Of a stretch of 9,778 nucleotides of DNA, positions 5,717-9,778 are shown one piece after another; position 1 is the stretch's first letter, and the number at the start of each line of letters is the position of its first letter. This DNA is from Phycisphaerae bacterium (GTDB lineage: Bacteria > Planctomycetota > Phycisphaerae > Sedimentisphaerales > SG8-4). A model generated the notes under the pieces. The model searched no databases and was not told where the DNA came from. It was given only the letters and a program-made list of their open reading frames with translations. The stretch lies in assembly GCA_030603035.1 (NCBI GenBank), contig JAUVYQ010000098.1, positions 1-9,778 on the forward strand, in the 5' to 3' direction. The position numbers were made by a program, and so were the translations under genes.

Positions 5717-5746
5717 TTGTATTCTGGGCAAAAAAAATGATATAAT
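5717..5746 (+). promoter_or_regulatory. candidate promoter for the FGE-like gene
   Basis: A perfect TATAAT (5741-5746) lies 18 bp after TTGTAT (5717-5722, matching only the TTG of the -35 box). The implied start near 5753 leaves a 5' leader of about 135 nt. Confidence 0.45.
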
Positions 5747-5819
5747 TTGTTTTCAATCTTAGAGCTGGTTTTTGGACTTCTAAGTGAGTTTTTGCCTTGC
5801 GAATTACGGAGTATTGGAG

Positions 5820-5885
5820 GTGAGAAAATTACTCATCAGTTTGGTTTTCATTAACATACAAAAAACTTTGTTTGAGGAGATTTAG
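5820..5885 (+). CDS. possible short upstream ORF / leader peptide
   Basis: GTG at 5820 opens 21 codons (MRKLLISLVF..., then a polar tail ending FEEI) and stops with TAG only 2 nt before the ATG of the FGE-like gene. CGGAG (5807-5811) sits 8 nt upstream. The peptide begins like a signal sequence but is too short to be one. The GAGGAG ribosome binding site of the next gene lies within its last codons, so translational coupling is possible. It could equally be the remnant of an older gene start, or chance. Confidence 0.25.
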   Translation: MRKLLISLVFINIQKTLFEEI

Positions 5886-5887
5886 CG

Positions 5888-6934
5888 ATGAAACATTCAT
5901 ATTTCTTTCTTATAGCAATGATTTTAATCTTGAGTTTAGCTGGTAAAGTATTGGCTAATTCGGCTCCGGTAGTGAGTAATGTGACTGCCAGCCAAAGGAG
6001 TGACGATTCTAAGCTGGTTGACATCTATTACAATCTATCCGATGCCGACGGGGACAGTTGTACAATCTGGGTGGCGGTAAGTAATAATGGAGGAGCAAGC
6101 TGGCGAGTACCGGCAAGAACGTTTACCGGTGATATAGGTTCGAACGTTACGCCGGGGATTAATAAATCCATCGTCTGGGACGCTGGCGCAGATATGCCGG
6201 GCAAGGTTGGCGATTTTAAGGTTCGGGTCTATGCCGATGACGGCAATGCTCCGGAATCGATGGTACTGGTTCCTGCCAGCTGGTTTCCTTATCAGAATGT
6301 AGATTGGGTTTATGTTGACAGCTTCATGATGGGCAAGTTCGAGATAACAAATTCACAATATGTTCAGTTTCTTAATAATGCCGATCCGAACGGTGACCAT
6401 TGGATTTCAAATATGGAGATTGACCGGTATGGTGACCCCGGCAGCTATACATATGAGGTTCATGATGGTAAAGAGAATTATCCAATACGTTATCCCAATT
6501 TTTATGATGCCGAAGCTTATTGCACCTGGTTGAGCGGGCAAACCGGCCTGACATACCGTTTGCCGAGTCACCACGAATGGGAAAAAGCTGCCGGTTGGGA
6601 CCCTGTTGAGCCGCATTATTACACTTATGGTTTTCATCAGGATACTATTAGTTGCTCATGGTGTAATTATAACAATTGTTACGGCGGTCCTTTGCTAGTT
6701 GGAAGCTTTAACGGTACAGGCGGCAAGGAGAACGCGAAGAGTTATTATGGCTGTTATGATATGAGTGGTAATGTTCGGGAATGGACAACAGAAGTGGATG
6801 GCAGCTATCGGGTTATTCGCGGCGGCTTCTGGGGCCACGATGCAGCAAGCTGCGCGGTTACCGACCGTGGCACTAGTGATCCATCGGATCACAACAACAC
6901 CGTAGGATTCCGTCTCGTCCTGGACTTGGATTAA
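5888..6934 (+). CDS. exported Ig-like/FGE-like (SUMF1-type) domain protein
   Basis: 348 aa, exported: signal peptide 1-23 (likely cleavage after VLA, before NSAP). Residues 25-118 form a beta-rich Ig/fibronectin-like domain (SNVTASQR, DADGDSCTIWVAVSNNGGASW, WDAGADMPG), a combination I recall from many planctomycete surface proteins. Residues 124-346 are a formylglycine-generating-enzyme-like domain (PF03781 type): MVLVPA, KFEITNSQYVQFLN, YRLPSHHEWEKAA, YDMSGNVREWT, RVIRGGFW and VGFRLV. In true FGE two copper-binding cysteines follow GGSY. Here the first aligns with His317 and the second with Cys322, so sulfatase-activating chemistry is doubtful and a binding or structural role is more likely. 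GAGGAG (5874-5879) sits 8 nt before the ATG. The next gene is also exported. No sulfatase is present in the window. Confidence 0.85.
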   Translation: MKHSYFFLIAMILILSLAGKVLANSAPVVSNVTASQRSDDSKLVDIYYNLSDADGDSCTIWVAVSNNGGASWRVPARTFTGDIGSNVTPGINKSIVWDAGADMPGKVGDFKVRVYADDGNAPESMVLVPASWFPYQNVDWVYVDSFMMGKFEITNSQYVQFLNNADPNGDHWISNMEIDRYGDPGSYTYEVHDGKENYPIRYPNFYDAEAYCTWLSGQTGLTYRLPSHHEWEKAAGWDPVEPHYYTYGFHQDTISCSWCNYNNCYGGPLLVGSFNGTGGKENAKSYYGCYDMSGNVREWTTEVDGSYRVIRGGFWGHDAASCAVTDRGTSDPSDHNNTVGFRLVLDLD

Positions 6935-6967
6935 CCCTTTGTACTTTGTTCTTTTACCCTTTGAGGT

Positions 6968-6986
6968 GCAGGGGCGAAGCCCCTGC
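6968..6986. repeat. perfect GC-rich hairpin between FGE-like and hydrolase genes
   Basis: GCAGGGGC and GCCCCTGC form an 8-bp perfect stem with a GAA loop, 33 bp after the FGE-like stop codon. There is no T-run on either side, so it is not a standard intrinsic terminator, though it could slow polymerase or protect the mRNA 3' end. The motif resembles small palindromes dispersed in many bacterial genomes. Confidence 0.55.
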
Positions 6987-7038
6987 TCGATAGAAAAATG
7001 AAAATATATGTTATTAATAAGATATTCGTAATATAGTT

Positions 7039-8643
7039 ATGAATAGAAAAAAGATACTTCTATCGTTATTTCTAGTATCGGTGCTGTCATTATCACCGGC
7101 TTATGCAGATTTCGATTACGCTGACTCGGCGGAATTTCCGCTCGATTTATTGTCTTTCCCCTTGGGTGGAGCATACGACTATTCCGACAGCTCACAGTTT
7201 GGCCTTGATTTATATCCGGTCAACCGCGGCTGGGCAGACTCCAACTCGTTTCGAGGTGTGACCACTGAGCTAGTAGTTGTGATTACCCATGGCTACCGAT
7301 TGAATGGTAATCTTCCCAACTGGCCTCTGACAATGGCTCAGGCAATTAGAGTAAGAGCCGGTGGGGGAAAAGTTATGCTATATAATAAGGCCACCGGGAT
7401 TTTTGAAGTTCAGCAACCCTCCGATAACTACGGGATAAAGGTACTTGTTTTCGACTGGGCAGACGAAAGCAATCAGGACCATTACGGGCACTCCGAGGCT
7501 GCAGGAGATGCGCTTTTCGCATCATTAATTATGGGTCAGCAACGGGGGAACTTTGCTCTTGAGAGCTTACACTTTATAGGCCACAGCCGCGGTTGTGTAG
7601 TCAATAGTGAAGCGATTGAAAGGTTGATTGCTGCCAGTTACTCTATTAACCAGATGACGATGCTAGATGCTGTTGATGCAGGGTGGTGGCAATCTTTCTT
7701 TTGCGATGACTATGATGTCAATCCAAGTTTAGGTAATATTGGTTTTGTGAGTTGGATTGGAATTGATTGGGCGGATAATTACTGGAGCGACGATGGGGGG
7801 TTGGATGGTAGGGATCTTCCTGGAACTTATCCTACATATCTTGGAAATAGTATCAATCATTCGGAGGTTCATGAATGGTATTTAGGTACTATTGATTTAG
7901 TCAGTGGAGAAGAGGAATGGTATGGTGGCACATTTCCAACTCGAGAAGAGGGTGGTTATTATTACTCTCAAATAGTTGGAGGTTCTCGGCAAGCGGTTTC
8001 AGGAGAACAAATGCCAATAGCATTTACATTTGAATCAGATGGGATAGTTAACGGTAATTTTAATCGAGGGCCAATGTGGCCTAATTCTTTACCATTTCCA
8101 GGTTGGGAGAGTCACGAGGGCGGTGGCCCGGGGCATTTTGATAGCCAATACCTTGAACTGGACTTAGGAAACGAGTGGAGACGGCATAATCGATTTTATG
8201 TGCCTGAAGATGCCGTTAGGCTTTCATTTTATTACGATGTGACAACAGCAACGAGTACAGACGATGAACTTGTAGTTTATATAGGAGAGGAAGTATCAGG
8301 CAATATTCTTGGCACTGTTCCGTTGAATTCTGAGCAGGCTGGCTTTGAAACCTTCACGATACCTTTCGAAAAACGAGGAACCGTTCAAACAATTACATTT
8401 AAAATTGATTCTGCGGGCAGTGTCGATTCCCAGATCCGGATTGATGACGTCCAAATAGGTCTTTGCGATACACTTTGGCGAGCAGATTTTGACTGTAGTT
8501 ATAATGTAGATTATGTTGACCTGGCGTATTTAACCCAACGTTGGCTTACAGAAGTTTGGCTTGGTTCAAATCAGGGTAACAAATGGGGTGGGTGTAGATA
8601 TATAACGATTCCTGCCGATGTGAGGGGTAAGAGTAACAATTAA
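7039..8643 (+). CDS. exported alpha/beta hydrolase (lipase/esterase-like) with N-terminal repeats and a partial dockerin-like C-terminus
   Basis: 534 aa, predicted secreted esterase- or lipase-like enzyme of unknown substrate. Signal peptide 1-23 (cleavage near AYA-DF). Residues 25-74 hold about 2.5 copies of a motif of DYADSAEFPLDL type. The hydrolase domain follows: strand VVVITHGY (His84-Gly85 near the oxyanion hole), nucleophile elbow GHSRG with Ser183, probable acid Asp210 or Asp213 (MLDAVD), and His274 or His278 (NHSEVHEWY). Residues 330-475 look like a beta-sandwich, possibly carbohydrate-binding. ADFDCSYNVDYVDLAYL (482-498) fits a dockerin calcium loop (D483, D485, S487, D494), but the second half of the usual pair is missing. 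The last 30 residues look unrelated, and a transposase-like gene starts 28 bp downstream, suggesting truncation. There is no ribosome binding site before the ATG. TAATAT at 7029-7034 would allow a leaderless mRNA. Confidence 0.75.
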   Translation: MNRKKILLSLFLVSVLSLSPAYADFDYADSAEFPLDLLSFPLGGAYDYSDSSQFGLDLYPVNRGWADSNSFRGVTTELVVVITHGYRLNGNLPNWPLTMAQAIRVRAGGGKVMLYNKATGIFEVQQPSDNYGIKVLVFDWADESNQDHYGHSEAAGDALFASLIMGQQRGNFALESLHFIGHSRGCVVNSEAIERLIAASYSINQMTMLDAVDAGWWQSFFCDDYDVNPSLGNIGFVSWIGIDWADNYWSDDGGLDGRDLPGTYPTYLGNSINHSEVHEWYLGTIDLVSGEEEWYGGTFPTREEGGYYYSQIVGGSRQAVSGEQMPIAFTFESDGIVNGNFNRGPMWPNSLPFPGWESHEGGGPGHFDSQYLELDLGNEWRRHNRFYVPEDAVRLSFYYDVTTATSTDDELVVYIGEEVSGNILGTVPLNSEQAGFETFTIPFEKRGTVQTITFKIDSAGSVDSQIRIDDVQIGLCDTLWRADFDCSYNVDYVDLAYLTQRWLTEVWLGSNQGNKWGGCRYITIPADVRGKSNN

Positions 8644-8671
8644 CATTGCCCTTCAATCGAAAGGAATCGAT

Positions 8672-9778
8672 ATGATTACTAACAACATCGGCAGAATTGC
8701 TTCTGAGCAACAATTTTTCTCCCAAACAAGAACTTCTCTCGCAACTTCTCTTGGGCCAACAGAGAGAAAAACACTTTCGCTGCAAGTGCTCACGCGGAGC
8801 GAACCGGTCAGCCATCTGGCCCAGAACCACGGCGTCAGTCGTAAATTTCTCTATCAGCAAGCCGCAAAGGCTTCCGACGCCCTTGATGAAGCCTTTGCAC
8901 CATCAACCGACAACGACAGGGTACTCTTTTATCTACCAGTCACAAAAAACTGGATTCGTCAGTTTGTCCTGGCCCTGATACTGATCTGCCACAGCAGCTT
9001 CAGAGGTATACTTGAACTACTCGAAGCGGTATTTGACTATAATAAACTCAGTCTGGGCACGATTCATAATATTGTCCGGCAGGCTGTACAAAAGGCCAAA
9101 CAGATCAATGGTGCTCAGTACCTCTCTGGGATAGATGTAGGCATCTCAGATGAAATCTTCCAGGCCAGACAGCCCGTGCTGGTCGGCATGGATGCCAGGT
9201 CCACCTATTGCTATCTGCTCTCAGCCGAGAATCAGCGAGACGAAACCACCTGGGGCGTACACTTGTTGGACTTGGCTGCACAGGGACTCCATCCGGATTA
9301 TACCATCGCTGATGGTGGCAGAGGCCTTCGGGCAGGACAAGCCGCCGCCTGGGACGATGTGCCTTGTCACGGCGATGTGTTCCATGCCGAGCGTGATCTC
9401 GGCAAGCTTGCCTTTTTCCTTGAGAATCGTGCTGCCGGATGCACCACAATGCGTCAAAAGCTTGAACGCAAAATGAATCGGGCCAAAAACAAAGGCAAAG
9501 GCAGACCACTTTCAAAGAAACTGGCCTATGCCCGTCAGCTCGAGGAGCAAGCTATTGAGTTGGCTAAAAATATCCGTATTCTGGCTGATTGGACACAGAA
9601 CGACATCCTCTCACTTGCCGGCCCCGATATTGAGAGTCGCCGGGAACTCTATGACTTTGTTGTCGAAGAAGGACGCACGCTCGAATCTCTTTGTCCGTAT
9701 CGCATTAGTCCTGTTCTTCGGATGCTGGAAAATAACCGGGACAACCTTCTGGCTTTTGTCGGCATTCTTGACGAAAGG
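8672..9778 (+). CDS. DDE transposase-like protein with N-terminal HTH, partial at window end
   Basis: An uninterrupted frame of 369 codons runs from ATG at 8672 to the last base, so the C-terminus lies outside. AAGGAA (8661-8666) with 5-bp spacing supports the start. Residues about 44-66 (EPVSHLAQNHGVSRKFLYQQ) form a helix-turn-helix for DNA binding. The region 150-245 resembles an RNase-H-like catalytic core: Asp155 or Asp160 (GIDVGISDEIF), a beta strand around VLVGMDARS, Asp214 (IADGGRGLRAG) and a CHGDVFHAERDL segment. The third acidic residue may be in 319-333 or beyond the end. A lysine-rich stretch (262-283) follows. I cannot place it in a named IS family, and terminal inverted repeats cannot be checked because the right end is missing. 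It looks more GC-rich than the gene before it, which suggests separate origin. Confidence 0.7.
   Translation, partial: MITNNIGRIASEQQFFSQTRTSLATSLGPTERKTLSLQVLTRSEPVSHLAQNHGVSRKFLYQQAAKASDALDEAFAPSTDNDRVLFYLPVTKNWIRQFVLALILICHSSFRGILELLEAVFDYNKLSLGTIHNIVRQAVQKAKQINGAQYLSGIDVGISDEIFQARQPVLVGMDARSTYCYLLSAENQRDETTWGVHLLDLAAQGLHPDYTIADGGRGLRAGQAAAWDDVPCHGDVFHAERDLGKLAFFLENRAAGCTTMRQKLERKMNRAKNKGKGRPLSKKLAYARQLEEQAIELAKNIRILADWTQNDILSLAGPDIESRRELYDFVVEEGRTLESLCPYRISPVLRMLENNRDNLLAFVGILDER

Noticed and set aside
6968..6986. intrinsic terminator after the FGE-like gene
   Set aside because: Perfect hairpin but no T-run on either strand. Kept as a palindromic repeat instead.
8546..8860. 104-codon minus-strand frame across the hydrolase/transposase junction
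   Set aside because: Antisense to the ends of two supported genes, without a ribosome binding site or recognisable family.

Overview
The window reads as a chromosome segment of a planctomycete, most likely of the Phycisphaerae (Sedimentisphaerales-like). This is inferred from family resemblance only: an FGE/SUMF1-like secreted protein behind an Ig-like domain, a secreted hydrolase ending in a dockerin-like calcium loop, a rhomboid protease with a helical-repeat tail, and non-coding spacers full of dispersed and heptameric repeats. No rRNA, tRNA or CRISPR array was seen.

Layout. 1-700 is repeat-rich: two abutting arrays of degenerate 7-bp repeats (125-232), then a tandem array of roughly 90-111 bp units (272-600) that stays open as a 122-codon frame. 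A rhomboid protease (709-1890) is on the minus strand. Upstream of it, 1971-2178 holds a minus-strand promoter, a G-rich structured RNA and a strong intrinsic terminator. This is either a leader/attenuator for the rhomboid gene or a free small RNA. On the plus strand follow a small secreted protein of unknown function (2301-2570) and an M24 Xaa-Pro peptidase (2607-3695), probably co-transcribed.

The thiamin locus is the highlight. A consensus-like promoter (3713-3740) leads into a TPP riboswitch and then thiC (4097-5404). The riboswitch is split. Its 5' part (P2, P3, CTGAGA, the GAACCTGATC core and the 5' strand of P5) ends near 3814, and its 3' part (3' strand of P5, then GCGTAGGGAAGCG) resumes near 3936. 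About 121 bp of palindromic, MITE-like repeat DNA sits in loop L5. More repeat DNA lies between the aptamer and thiC: a third heptamer array and a fragment related to the inserted palindrome.

5405-5887 is a non-coding spacer with a TATAAT-type promoter and a possible 21-aa upstream ORF ending 2 nt before the next start. Two exported proteins follow: an Ig-like/FGE-like protein (5888-6934) and an alpha/beta hydrolase with short N-terminal repeats and half a dockerin (7039-8643). Its C-terminus may have been cut by the element carrying the next gene. From 8672 an uninterrupted frame runs off the window end and encodes a DDE-transposase-like protein with an N-terminal helix-turn-helix.

Confidence is high for the rhomboid, M24 peptidase, ThiC and FGE-like calls and for the existence of a split TPP aptamer. 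It is moderate for the minus-strand RNA and low for the short ORFs.
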